From NCBI RefSeq assembly GCF_001895005.1, contig NZ_BCXH01000010.1, positions 1 through 64,000 on the forward strand: DNA of 64,000 nt. The letters are read 5' to 3'. Below, piece after piece: positions 51,354 to 60,323 of the stretch. Below the pieces are notes generated by a model. The model saw only the letters and a program-made list of their open reading frames with translations, was not told where the DNA came from and did not search any database. Source of the DNA: Rhodococcus yunnanensis NBRC 103083. GTDB lineage: Bacteria > Actinomycetota > Actinomycetes > Mycobacteriales > Mycobacteriaceae. The first letter of the stretch is position 1. Every line of letters begins with the position of its first letter. Made by a program: the position numbers and the translations under genes.

Positions 51354-52526
51354 TCACATCGAATGAACGGACAACCTGTTGCCGCCGCACGTCTTCGATC
51401 GATACATCATGGCGTCGGACATGCGCAGCATCCGGGCGATGATGGTGTTACCCGCGTGCCATAGAACAGACGTCGACTCGAGCACCGCGACCCCCACGCT
51501 CGCGGTCACCGGCACGGCGTCGCGCGGGTCGTTCACCAGAGCGACCACGGCGGACAATGTTCGTTCGATGTCGTGGCGACTGCCACTGACGACCACGACG
51601 AACTCCTCGCCACCGGTACGTGCGACGACACCGCGGTCGCCGACCCCCGTCTCCAACCTGCGCGAGATGTTGACCAGCACCTCGTCGCCCGCGTCGTGGC
51701 CGTACACATCGTTGACCGCCTTGAACTTGTCCACGTCCACCATGGCCACCGCGATCGAGACCTGCCTGTCGATCGACTCGCGCCACAGATCGCGTACCGC
51801 CGAGTCGAGTCCACGCCGATTGAGGAGCCCGGTGAGCGGATCCCGAGACGAACTACGTGCATCGCCTGCGATCGCAGTCCATGCGATGTGCGCGAATATC
51901 GGGACACCGGCGATCGAGGTGAGAATGACGGTGAGAGCGGCCAGCGTCGTGGCGGGGTGCTCTCCGGACGTGGACCATCCGCGGTACGCCGAGTAGATGG
52001 CGAACGAACACGTGAACAGCAGGTGCGCCACCACCCACCGGGGGCTGAGAAAGAACGTGCAGTACGCGCCGATGATGACGAACAGTGCGCTGCCGATGAT
52101 CGCGCCGGTCGCGTCGTAGCAGGCCAGCACCGATGCCAGTCCGACGTCGCCGAACACCCCGAATGCGATGAAACCCGCCTTGTTCGGCACCGGGCAGACC
52201 ATCAGCGTCACCGCGACACCGACCTGGACGAACAGCACGAACACCACCCACAGCCGTGCCTCGACCGTGTGCGGCCCGCGCGGACTGAACAGCATGATGG
52301 CCGACGTCATCGCGAAGATGATCGTGGCAAGGCTGAACACGCTTCGGATGACCGGATGCAGGTGGCGAACCGATCGATGTCGCACGATCCACTGATAATC
52401 GTGAGGTTGATGCAACCAGTCGGAGAACGCGGCAGCCACCTGCGACGGCCCGCCGCGCCGATGCCGACCGGACCGCCTAGTGTCGAACGTGCCCCGTTCG
52501 GCTCTCTTCGTTTCGAGTGTCGTCAC
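51354..52526 (-). CDS. Membrane GGDEF diguanylate cyclase
   Basis: This 390-residue protein has about six membrane helices (residues 60-225) and a C-terminal GGDEF domain with RTGGEEF, the active GG[DE]EF form, preceded by DVDKFKAVNDVYGHDAGDEVL. The RxxD inhibitory site is not evident. There is no EAL domain. GTG 52526 is preferred since GGAGG lies eight bases upstream (MTTLETKR). It is upstream of the PucR/CdaR-EAL operon on the same strand, so synthesis and breakdown genes are next to each other. Confidence 0.88.
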   Translation of the reverse strand: MTTLETKRAERGTFDTRRSGRHRRGGPSQVAAAFSDWLHQPHDYQWIVRHRSVRHLHPVIRSVFSLATIIFAMTSAIMLFSPRGPHTVEARLWVVFVLFVQVGVAVTLMVCPVPNKAGFIAFGVFGDVGLASVLACYDATGAIIGSALFVIIGAYCTFFLSPRWVVAHLLFTCSFAIYSAYRGWSTSGEHPATTLAALTVILTSIAGVPIFAHIAWTAIAGDARSSSRDPLTGLLNRRGLDSAVRDLWRESIDRQVSIAVAMVDVDKFKAVNDVYGHDAGDEVLVNISRRLETGVGDRGVVARTGGEEFVVVVSGSRHDIERTLSAVVALVNDPRDAVPVTASVGVAVLESTSVLWHAGNTIIARMLRMSDAMMYRSKTCGGNRLSVHSM

Positions 52527-52734
52527 GAGTAGTACCTCCAAGCGTCATCTCGAGAAGTTCTGTCGGATGTCCAAGGCGGAACACACCTCGGTCACGCCGT
52601 GATCACGCTAGGGCACCAAACCGTCCTCGAGAATGTTTTGAGCACCACTGGATGACCTCGACGCCGAATATGAGGACACTTCAAGACCACAGTTCTGTAG
52701 ACGTGTGACGATTACCCATTGACTTCGGACAAAT
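52527..52734. other. Intergenic region upstream of the GGDEF gene
   Basis: This 208-bp region lies between the start of the GGDEF gene and the stop of the MFS gene, both leftward. It must hold the GGDEF promoter. The stretch at 52620-52735 is AT-richer than its surroundings (ATGTTTTGAG, ATTGACTTCG). No hairpin terminator of the MFS gene and no small ORF could be assigned. Confidence 0.5.
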
Positions 52735-54120
52735 TCACAGGCGTGCGGGCCGTCCCGGGAGCCGACTACCGACCACTGCAGCGACGGCAGCAGTCACCGA
52801 GATCACCGCGAACACGGTGCCGAACACTTCGGGACCTCCGCGATCGAGCAGCAGGCCCATCACCGTCACGCCCACCGATGCGAAGAGTTGAACCACGATG
52901 AACAGCGCCGTCGTGCCCTGCGGCGCATCCTCTGCAGGTAACGCTCGGTACACACTCGCGAAGCTGGGCGCGGCGACAGAACCGAAACCGAGACCGATCA
53001 CCACGTAGAGAGCGAGAAGCGCAGGGAGCGGTAGGAAGTCGTAGACGAACGCAACGACGCCGAGCCCGAGTGCGGTGACCACCGCACCGGTCACCACCAA
53101 CGGCCGCGGACCGAGCTTGTCGCTGAGTCTGCCCGCGTTTGCCATCGAGAACAGAAGCCCGACTCCCAATGCCGACGTGATGGCTCCGCGGGCGACACCG
53201 TGCAAGCCGAACTGCTCCGCAGCCAACACCGGTAAGACGCTGAGCTGCGAGAACATGAGGAACCCGACCGCACACATCGTCAGCAGAGCCGCTGCGAAAG
53301 CCGGGGTACGAAGCAGGCGTAGGTCGAGCACCGGCGTCACGGGCGTCCGAAGAGCATGCGCTGTGTACGCCAGCAGCAGCGCCAGCCCGACCACGGCAAG
53401 ACCGACCACGACGACCGTGCCTGCGCCCGCGCCCCACCGGTTGATCGCGAGCAGCACGAAGACGAAACCGGGGGACAGCAGGACCATCCCGCGCAGATCC
53501 GGCCTCGGCGGCACACCTGGACCGCGGCCCGACGGGATCCACCGGAAGGCAGCGGCGATGATGAGCAGCCCGAGCGGAAGATTGATCAGGAAGATCCACC
53601 GCCACAATCCGTTGTCCGCCAGCATCGTTCCGAACAACGGGCCGACGACCGGCGCGATATTGATGATCAACGAGAACCGTCCCATGACGTGGCCGACATG
53701 CTCACGAGGGGCGAGTGCCGCCGCCACTGCAATGGCGGCCGGTTCGACGAGTCCTCCGCCGAATCCCTGCAGGACGCGGAACACGATGAGCGTCGGAACC
53801 GACCACGCCAGACCGGTGAGTACCGATCCAGCGACGAAGCCCGCCAACCCGGTCAGGAACACCGCGCGCCCGCCGAATCTCTCGATCGCCCATCCGACCA
53901 GCGGGAGAACGGATCCGGCCGCGAGAAGATAACCCGTCGTCACCCAGACGACGACGGGAAGAGTTGTGTCGAACGAGCCGGTCAGCGTGCCGAGTGAGGC
54001 CGTCACCGCCGTGCCGTCCAGTACCGCGACGAACGCCGCGGCACCGAGTACCGATACGAGAACCCTGGTGCGGCGATCGAGGCCGCCCTTCATCGCCGCG
54101 GAAGCTTCGTTTACTGTCAT
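52735..54120 (-). CDS. MFS efflux transporter, DHA2-type
   Basis: This 461-residue protein has about 12-14 membrane helices and the DHA2/EmrB pattern: AAFVAVLDGTAVTASLGTL in helix 1, VWVTTGYLLAAGSVLPLVGWAIERFGGRAVFLTGLAGFVAGS in helices 2-3 with the A-motif, and NIAPVVGPLFGTMLADNGLWRWIFLINLPLGL. Export of drugs or dyes with proton antiport is expected. It is divergent from a TetR gene (54216), the typical repressor-pump arrangement, with a 95-bp shared region. The ATG at 54118-54120 is chosen. Confidence 0.9.
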   Translation of the reverse strand: MTVNEASAAMKGGLDRRTRVLVSVLGAAAFVAVLDGTAVTASLGTLTGSFDTTLPVVVWVTTGYLLAAGSVLPLVGWAIERFGGRAVFLTGLAGFVAGSVLTGLAWSVPTLIVFRVLQGFGGGLVEPAAIAVAAALAPREHVGHVMGRFSLIINIAPVVGPLFGTMLADNGLWRWIFLINLPLGLLIIAAAFRWIPSGRGPGVPPRPDLRGMVLLSPGFVFVLLAINRWGAGAGTVVVVGLAVVGLALLLAYTAHALRTPVTPVLDLRLLRTPAFAAALLTMCAVGFLMFSQLSVLPVLAAEQFGLHGVARGAITSALGVGLLFSMANAGRLSDKLGPRPLVVTGAVVTALGLGVVAFVYDFLPLPALLALYVVIGLGFGSVAAPSFASVYRALPAEDAPQGTTALFIVVQLFASVGVTVMGLLLDRGGPEVFGTVFAVISVTAAVAAVVGSRLPGRPARL

Positions 54121-54130
54121 GGCAGCAGAA

Positions 54131-54152
54131 TTTACTACACGGTTTAGTTTTG
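54131..54152. promoter_or_regulatory. Possible TetR operator upstream of the MFS gene
   Basis: TTTACTACACGGTTTAGTTT contains ACTA-N7-TAGT and is AT-rich. It lies 10-30 bp from the MFS start in the shared divergent region with the TetR gene. The arms are short, so this is a suggestion only. Confidence 0.35.
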
Positions 54153-54215
54153 TCCAGTACTACCGCATTCAAACACAGACACACGCGCGGAAGGCGACGA
54201 CAGTATGATGCGAGG

Positions 54216-54848
54216 ATGACCACCCCCGGGATCGTCCGCCGCCGCAGCATCGACAAGCGCCGAAGCATTCTCGACGCCGCTGCGCCGGTGTTCGGCGACG
54301 CTGGGTACGAGCGAGCGAGCATCGAGACCATCGCTGCCGCGGCCGGGGTGTCGAAGCCGACGATCTACAGCTATTTCGGTGGCAAGGAAGAGCTGTTCCG
54401 CGAGTCCGTCGCCGACTCCGCCCGAGCCCTCAACGCGGATTCGCTCGCAGCTGTGCAGTCGATGGATGTGCGAACGAAGAATTGGCGGGCGAGTTTGATC
54501 CGAACTGCCTTCGAACTGACGGCGTGTCAACGTAGCGAGTGTGCGAGCGCTCTGTCCAGGCTCGTCAACGCCGAGATCCGCAGGGACCCCGGCTTGTTCG
54601 ACGCAGTGCGCACAGCCGGATACGACCCCGTCGTCGACGCGTTGGCCGGCAGGTTGGCGATGCTCGGAAACAGCGGCGTGCTGGCGGTCGAAGATCCGAT
54701 TCTGGCAGCCCGGCAGTTGATGGCGTTGGCGATGGCCGAACTTCCGAATCTGACATCGCTGGGAACACATCCGGTATCGGACGCCGCGGTCAGGAAAGCC
54801 GTGACGCTCGGCGTGGAGACCTTCATCAGGGCCTACACGCCGAGCTAG
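54216..54848 (+). CDS. TetR/AcrR family regulator of the MFS pump
   Basis: This 210-residue regulator has an N-terminal helix-turn-helix (KRRSILDAAAPVFGDAGYERASIETIAAAAGVSKPTIYSYFGGKEELFRESV) and a TetR_C-type ligand domain ending VTLGVETFIRAYTPS. ATG 54216 follows GCGAGG. It is divergent from the DHA2-type exporter and is very likely its repressor. The ligand is probably the exported compound. Its 3' end is 22 bp from the convergent stop of the NDH-2-like gene. Confidence 0.9.
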   Translation: MTTPGIVRRRSIDKRRSILDAAAPVFGDAGYERASIETIAAAAGVSKPTIYSYFGGKEELFRESVADSARALNADSLAAVQSMDVRTKNWRASLIRTAFELTACQRSECASALSRLVNAEIRRDPGLFDAVRTAGYDPVVDALAGRLAMLGNSGVLAVEDPILAARQLMALAMAELPNLTSLGTHPVSDAAVRKAVTLGVETFIRAYTPS

Positions 54849-54870
54849 CCTGCAGTCGAGTGTCCGACGA

Positions 54871-56184
54871 TCACGCCGCGGCGCGTTCGTCCTCGGTGTC
54901 GACCTGCTCGTCCCGCTGGTCCCACTTGTCGGTGTACTGGAAGTGCGGGCGGCGATCTCCGATGTACGAACTCATCCACGAGACGACCGCGACGTACCGG
55001 TTCCTGAACCCGACCATGTACATCAGGTGGACCGCCAGCCACATGACCCAGGCGATCGGCCCGGACATGTCCACCTTGCCGAACAGCCGAACGACGGCGC
55101 TGAAGCGTCCGACGATCGACATGCTGCCCTTGTCTCGGTAGCGGAACGGCGTGCCCTCCTTCACCTTTCCGGTGATGGTCTTCGCGACGTGGCGGCCCTG
55201 CTGCATTGCGACCGGCGATTGGCCGGGTAGCCCGTTCAACGATGTCACGTCGCCGATGGCGAAGATGTCCTTCGCTGTGCCCACCGTGAGGTCTTCGTGC
55301 ACGAGTAGCCTTCCGGCACGGTCGGTCTCGCATCCGGTTCGTTCGGCGACCGTCGCGGCGAGGTCGCTCGCCTGCACTCCCGCCGACCAGATGACCGTCT
55401 TGGCGGCAATCGTCCGCGAATCCTTGGTCTCGACATCCTGCACGGTCACGACGTCGTCGGAAATGTCGGTGACGAGAGCACCGGTGACGACGTCGACGCC
55501 CGAGGACTCGAGCTTGGCTCGGGCGTACTTGCTCAGCTTTCCGCCGAAGGCAGGAAGGACGTCCTTCACACCGTCGACGAGGGTGACACGGACGTCCTCG
55601 GGGGCGATGTCGGGGAACGAGCCCGCGAAGTAGCGGTGTGCCAGGTCACGGATCTGACCTGCCAGTTCGACGCCGGTGGCCCCGGCACCGACGACCACGA
55701 AGCTCAGAAGATCCTTCTTGACGTCCGGGTCGGTCGTCAGGTGGGCACGCTCGTAGCAGCTGAGGATCTGCTCGCGCAGTGCAATGGCGTCGTCGACGGT
55801 TTTGAGCGCGAACGTTCGGTCCTTGAACTCGTCGCGCCCGAAGTAGGCCTGAGTAGCTCCGGTCGCGACGATGAGTCGGCCGTAGCCGATGGTGTGCGTC
55901 GTACCTGCCGATGCGTAGGTGACCTGGTGGCGTTCGGGATCGACGTCGACGACCCGGCCGAGCCGGACATCCGCCGAGTCGTACTCGGCGAGGATTCGCC
56001 TGATCGGCGGCGCGATCTCGCCGGTCGAGAGCATCCCTGTCGCAGCCTGGTAGAGCAGAGGCTGGAAGAGATGCTCGGTGGTGCTGGAGATCAGAGAGAA
56101 CGGGACGCCCGCCTTGCCCAGAGTCTTGGCAGCAGCCAAAGCTCCGAATCCCGATCCGACGATGACGACCTCGTACGTGTCCAC
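54871..56184 (-). CDS. Type II NADH:quinone oxidoreductase-like flavoprotein
   Basis: This protein of 437 residues has two nucleotide-binding folds: FAD loop VIVGSGFGALAAAKTLGKAGV and NAD(P) loop VVVGAGATGVELAGQIRDLA. FAD-contact AIGDVTSLNG and a C-terminal membrane-anchoring helix region (WVMWLAVHLMYMVGFRNRYVAVVSWMSSYI) follow. This is the NDH-2 plan, passing electrons from NADH to quinone without proton pumping. The GTG at 56182-56184 is chosen because AAAGGGG lies seven bases upstream and the FAD motif starts soon after. A LysR gene is divergent and may regulate it. Confidence 0.88.
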   Translation of the reverse strand: MDTYEVVIVGSGFGALAAAKTLGKAGVPFSLISSTTEHLFQPLLYQAATGMLSTGEIAPPIRRILAEYDSADVRLGRVVDVDPERHQVTYASAGTTHTIGYGRLIVATGATQAYFGRDEFKDRTFALKTVDDAIALREQILSCYERAHLTTDPDVKKDLLSFVVVGAGATGVELAGQIRDLAHRYFAGSFPDIAPEDVRVTLVDGVKDVLPAFGGKLSKYARAKLESSGVDVVTGALVTDISDDVVTVQDVETKDSRTIAAKTVIWSAGVQASDLAATVAERTGCETDRAGRLLVHEDLTVGTAKDIFAIGDVTSLNGLPGQSPVAMQQGRHVAKTITGKVKEGTPFRYRDKGSMSIVGRFSAVVRLFGKVDMSGPIAWVMWLAVHLMYMVGFRNRYVAVVSWMSSYIGDRRPHFQYTDKWDQRDEQVDTEDERAAA

Positions 56185-56300
56185 TGTTGACCCCTTTCCA
56201 CGGTTCGCATCGATTGCGTGCGAACTCTCCCTACCCATGGAACCCGTGCAACCGATGGTTATCAACGCGAAAGTTGGAATAGCATTGATGAGTAGAACTC

Positions 56301-57203
56301 ATGAATGGAGACCAGGTGGAGCTTCGTCAGTTGAAATACTTCCTCGCCGTGGGCGAGGAACTGAACTTCTCTCGCGCCGCCGAGCGCTGCTACGTCTCCC
56401 AATCTGCAATCAGTCTCCAGATAGCCAAGTTGGAACGCGAGATGGGTGAGGCGCTCTTCGAGCGCTCGTCACGCTCGGTTCGATTGACCGTTGTAGGAGC
56501 ACAATTGGTGTCGATCGCCCGGCACATGCTCGAGCTCGAGCAAGCTGCACTTGCCTTGACGGCCCGCCGACAGAACCAGTTGCGACTGACCGGCAACATG
56601 ACGTTCGCTGCGAACGCACTCGCTGCCATCGTTCGCGTCCGTGAACATCACCCACAAGCAGAGATCGACTTCGTTCTCAAACGATTCGCCGAACAAATCG
56701 AAGCCGTGACGTCGGGTGACTGTCAGGTCGCGTTGATCAGAGGGAGCGTCGAGCGCTCGGGGCTGCACGTCACCGAACTCTGGACCGAGGATCTCGTGCT
56801 TGCGCTCGCCGAGGGTCACCCCCTCGCCGGAATGGAGCATCCGAGCCTGGAAGAGCTCGCTGCCTATCCGCTGCTGCTGCCCAAACGAAGCGAACAGATA
56901 CTCCTGCATCGAGTCGTCGAAAGGGCAATGAAACGCAGCGGGCTACGACTGACGTTCGGCCCTCCCGTCGCCGTCGACCACACTGCGAGTGCCGAGCTGC
57001 TCAACCATCCGGACTGCTGGTCGATTCTGTATGCCAGCACAGCCGAGAGCACACCGACCACCGGACTCGTCTTTCGAACCGAGGCGCAGCACCGGCTGCA
57101 GCTACCCGTGTCCGCTGTCGTGGATGCCTCCATCCCGGAGACCGCGATTCAGCGTGATCTGATTGCGGCGCTGGCAGATACGGCGCCCGAACGCAGCGCC
57201 TGA
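56301..57203 (+). CDS. LysR-type transcriptional regulator
   Basis: This 300-residue protein has the LysR helix-turn-helix (ELRQLKYFLAVGEELNFSRAAERCYVSQSAISLQIAKLEREMGEALFERSSRSVRLT) and a periplasmic-binding-like effector domain (about 95-290). ATG 56301 is used; GTG 56316 (MELRQLKYF), five bases after GGAGACC, is an equally good start. It is divergent from the NDH-2-like gene across 116 bp and is a likely regulator of it. The effector is unknown. Confidence 0.87.
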   Translation: MNGDQVELRQLKYFLAVGEELNFSRAAERCYVSQSAISLQIAKLEREMGEALFERSSRSVRLTVVGAQLVSIARHMLELEQAALALTARRQNQLRLTGNMTFAANALAAIVRVREHHPQAEIDFVLKRFAEQIEAVTSGDCQVALIRGSVERSGLHVTELWTEDLVLALAEGHPLAGMEHPSLEELAAYPLLLPKRSEQILLHRVVERAMKRSGLRLTFGPPVAVDHTASAELLNHPDCWSILYASTAESTPTTGLVFRTEAQHRLQLPVSAVVDASIPETAIQRDLIAALADTAPERSA

Positions 57204-57216
57204 GCCGTTCGGCGGC

Positions 57217-57756
57217 TCACAGCACGCCGGACTCGCGCATCTTCTGGACCACCTGCGGTCCGGCACTCACCTCGACGGCGCGAGCCTGAGTTCTCGCGGG
57301 AGCGTATGCGACGCCGAAGTCGGCTCGCGTCGAATCGATGGGTGCCAGAACAACATCGACGTGATAGAGCGTGTTCTCCACCATCAAGTTGCCGACTCTG
57401 TACTTGTAGTCGTCCACACCGATCCGAACTTCGCCCTGCGCCGACACCTCCGACCAGTCCGGCTCGATCAAACCGACACACGAGTACACGAGCCTGAACA
57501 TCGAATTGTCATCGGCCGCTTCCACTGTCGATACCCGACCACTTCCCGACGCCCCGTCCTCGTTCGGTTGCCAGATCCGCGCCCAACTCGGAGCGTCGTC
57601 TCTCGCAACCTCGAGCGCGACGCCGCCGGCATCGATGCACGGCGGGGCATCCCCGCGCCCTTGCGAGAGGGCATCACAGGCAACAAGCGGCAGTGCAGCA
57701 CCCGACGCCAACACGATCGTCGCGACGACCCTCGCACCTCTCGCGCCAGCAACCAC
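57217..57756 (-). CDS. Hypothetical lipoprotein
   Basis: This protein of 179 residues begins with a signal peptide carrying a lipobox (LVAC, lipid Cys at about 27), then an exported domain with a Cys pair (PPCIDAGG and YSCVGL), strands such as GEVRIGVDDYKYRVGNL and a tail QVVQKMRESGVL. No family is recognised. The ATG at 57754-57756 gives a plausible signal sequence. It is convergent with the LysR gene. Likely anchored outside the cytoplasmic membrane; role unknown. Confidence 0.7.
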   Translation of the reverse strand: MVAGARGARVVATIVLASGAALPLVACDALSQGRGDAPPCIDAGGVALEVARDDAPSWARIWQPNEDGASGSGRVSTVEAADDNSMFRLVYSCVGLIEPDWSEVSAQGEVRIGVDDYKYRVGNLMVENTLYHVDVVLAPIDSTRADFGVAYAPARTQARAVEVSAGPQVVQKMRESGVL

Positions 57757-57913
57757 CCTTGCATCCCGTCGTCGAAGCGCGGCGTCGTGAAGACCGCCAT
57801 CGACTCAAACCATACCTTTCGGACCGTTTGATCAGCGGCAAGTGCGCACCCCGGCAATCTCGCGTCGAGCGGGTCCCGGGGCCGACGCACATTCAGTACT
57901 GCACCGGTGCTAG

Positions 57914-59290
57914 TTATTCGTCGCCGAACATCGCTGCCGTCTCTGCTGCCGGAAAGCACTTCGCCAGTAGCTCGATCATGATTGCCGGAGCTACGGACGC
58001 ACCGGGCGACGCGCCGAGCAGTCCAGCGATGGTCCCGCTTTCGTTGACGACCAGCTCGGTCCCGAACATCAGCTCGCCGATCTTCCGCGGATGCGGTTTG
58101 ACCAATTGCGCTCGCTGGCCTGCTTGAACCGAGTACCACTGCGCTGGGTCCACTTCGGGGTAGTACCGTCGCAACTGCCTGAACTTGACGCGCCTCGACG
58201 AGACCAACTGGCCGAGCAGATAGCGAATCAGTGTTGCATTCTGCATACAGGCCGCGATCAGGACAGGGAGGTTTCTCATCCGTATCGTCTTGAACAGGTC
58301 ACTGAGTCTGCCGTTCCTCGACAGCTTGGTGCTGAATGTCGCGTAGGGGCCGAACATCAATGACGACCGATCCTCGACCACACGAGTGTCGAGGTGGGGA
58401 AGTGACATCGGCGGAGCGCCGAGCTCGGGTTTCCCGTACACCTTTGCCTGGTGTCTCTCGACGATCGTCGGCTCGTCCGTGCGGAGAAATTCGGCTCCGA
58501 AAGGAAGCACTCCGTATCCGCGCACTTCTGGAATACGCGACTTCTGAAGGAGACCGAGCGCATCCCCTCCAGCTCCGACGAAGACGAACGTGCTCCGAAC
58601 TCGAAAGGGGCGATTCGACACCCGGTCTCGACCGATCACCGTCCATGTGCCGTCCCGCCCTTCGGAAAGCTGGGACACCTCGTGCGACGTCCGAATCTCC
58701 GCCCCGTTACGCACCATCGAGTCGGCGAGAGCACAGGTGAGCGCGCCGAAGTCGATATCGGTGCCGCCCGCGACGAAAGTCGCAGCAACCGGCTCGTCGC
58801 CAGATCTTCCGTCCATCACCAGAGGCGCCCATGCACGTATGACCTCCGGATCCTCGCTGTATTTCATGGACGCGAATTCGGGAGACAATTGCATGGTGGC
58901 GAATCGTCGTCGAAGATAGTCCACATCTGCATGGCCGAAGACAATGTCCATGTGCGGCAGGACGGTACGGAACACGGGTGACAACTCTCGGAGTCGAATC
59001 AGCCAGTTCCAGAACTGAAGCGAGGATTCGAACTGTCTCGCAATCGTTTCCGCCTTCGACGCGTCCACCGGATCCGGCATGTAATTCAGTTCGCAATACC
59101 CGGAATGGCCGGTCCCCGCGTTGTTCCACGACCCGGAACTCTCACCCGCCAGAACTGGCAGACGTTCCAACAACACAACTCGCAGATCGGGCAGCAGCTG
59201 CGCGAGCATCGCACCGAGGGTGGCCGACATGATGCCACCACCCACCAGGACCACATCCACGTCATCGGGTCGCACTCGCGTATCAGTCAC
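57914..59290 (-). CDS. mqo: Malate:quinone oxidoreductase
   Basis: This 458-residue flavoprotein has the FAD motif VLVGGGIMSATLGAMLAQL and the Mqo-specific SSGSWNNAGTGHSGYCELNYMP, CQNATLIRYLLGQLVSSRR-like and VQAGQRAQLVK segments, plus a late ASPGASVAPAIM motif. Mqo oxidises malate to oxaloacetate and feeds electrons to the quinone pool, peripheral to the inner membrane. It is somewhat shorter than typical forms of about 490-500 residues. GTG 59288-59290 starts VTDTRVRPDDV just before the FAD loop; an alternative longer frame is not supported. A LysR gene is divergent. Confidence 0.93.
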   Translation of the reverse strand: MTDTRVRPDDVDVVLVGGGIMSATLGAMLAQLLPDLRVVLLERLPVLAGESSGSWNNAGTGHSGYCELNYMPDPVDASKAETIARQFESSLQFWNWLIRLRELSPVFRTVLPHMDIVFGHADVDYLRRRFATMQLSPEFASMKYSEDPEVIRAWAPLVMDGRSGDEPVAATFVAGGTDIDFGALTCALADSMVRNGAEIRTSHEVSQLSEGRDGTWTVIGRDRVSNRPFRVRSTFVFVGAGGDALGLLQKSRIPEVRGYGVLPFGAEFLRTDEPTIVERHQAKVYGKPELGAPPMSLPHLDTRVVEDRSSLMFGPYATFSTKLSRNGRLSDLFKTIRMRNLPVLIAACMQNATLIRYLLGQLVSSRRVKFRQLRRYYPEVDPAQWYSVQAGQRAQLVKPHPRKIGELMFGTELVVNESGTIAGLLGASPGASVAPAIMIELLAKCFPAAETAAMFGDE

Positions 59291-59355
59291 ACGCTCATCG
59301 TGACGCTCCCATATTGATCCGTCCAATGATGATTTGTTTCCAATACCATCCGGGA

Positions 59356-60246
59356 ATGGATGAATCGATTCTTCGGTATGCCGATGCAGTGGCACCCCTC
59401 CTCGGGGCGTTCGACTCAGTAGCAACGGAAGGGCACGTCACACGAGCTGCCGAGTTGCTCGGGGTTCCTCAGTCATCGGTCAGCCGACGAGTGAAGGCTC
59501 TGGAGGCGGCAGTCGGTCTCGCCTTGTTTCAACCTGCAGGCCGCGGAGTTGCACTGACCGTTTCGGGCCGCGAACTGTACGACCTCATTCATCCCATCGT
59601 GCAGGCGTTGGACGATGCGGTGGCGGTAGTTCGAGACAATGCCGACCCATCACGAGGGCTCGTACGATTCGGATGTCCGCTGACCATGGATGCGGTCCGT
59701 ATTGCACAGGTGCTCGCGAACTTCCATACTGCGGCGCCGGACGTCCGGGTACATCTGATCCAGGCGCACGGTGAGGCGATCGCGGGCATGATCAGAGACG
59801 GCCGACTCGATCTTGCCTTGATGATTCCGCCGGTCGACGATCTGCCGAATATTCCGATCGGCACACAGCGCATCGATCTGCACGTCTCCACGTCGCACCC
59901 GCTTGCCGGCCGCGAAGAGGTGCACCTCGGGGAACTGCAGGATTGCGCCTTCATTGCGAGCCCGCGAACCTTCCACCTTCGCACACTTCTCGACTCATGG
60001 TGTAAAGAAGAAGGTTTCGTTCCTCGCGTTCACTTCGAGATCAACGAAATCGATACCATCAGAGTATTGGTCGCCCGAGGCCTCGGCGTTGCCCTGCTGC
60101 CGCCAGGACCCGCCGCCGACGACGGCACCATCTCGGTCCCATTGGCCGGGCACCGTCGACGTCGGATCGGACTTGCAAGCGGAAATCATCGTCCGACCGC
60201 AGCCGTCCACCGTTTCCGCGAGCACGTCGTTCGAAGCTTCCGTTGA
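59356..60246 (+). CDS. LysR-type transcriptional regulator next to mqo
   Basis: This 296-residue LysR regulator has the HTH LLGAFDSVATEGHVTRAAELLGVPQSSVSRRVKALEAAVGLALFQPAGRGVALTVSG and an effector domain ending LRTLLDSWCKEEGFVPRVHFEINEIDTIRVLVARGLGVALLPPG. It begins MDESILRYADAV at ATG 59356. It is divergent from mqo over 65 bp and is a plausible regulator of malate oxidation, responding perhaps to a C4-dicarboxylate; this is inferred from position only. Confidence 0.85.
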   Translation: MDESILRYADAVAPLLGAFDSVATEGHVTRAAELLGVPQSSVSRRVKALEAAVGLALFQPAGRGVALTVSGRELYDLIHPIVQALDDAVAVVRDNADPSRGLVRFGCPLTMDAVRIAQVLANFHTAAPDVRVHLIQAHGEAIAGMIRDGRLDLALMIPPVDDLPNIPIGTQRIDLHVSTSHPLAGREEVHLGELQDCAFIASPRTFHLRTLLDSWCKEEGFVPRVHFEINEIDTIRVLVARGLGVALLPPGPAADDGTISVPLAGHRRRRIGLASGNHRPTAAVHRFREHVVRSFR

Positions 60247-60323
60247 GATTCATATAGTTCCTCATACTTCCCCATCTACGGTATATAAGGTAGTTTGCAG
60301 TCTACCGATCGAGAGGAAGACCC
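60247..60323 (+). promoter_or_regulatory. Upstream region of the alpha/beta-hydrolase gene
   Basis: The 77-bp gap is AT-rich. It contains TATATAA as a possible -10 region and a short inverted repeat GGTAG-N8-CTACC just before GAGAGGAAG, the ribosome site. It may bind a regulator not encoded nearby. Confidence 0.4.
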
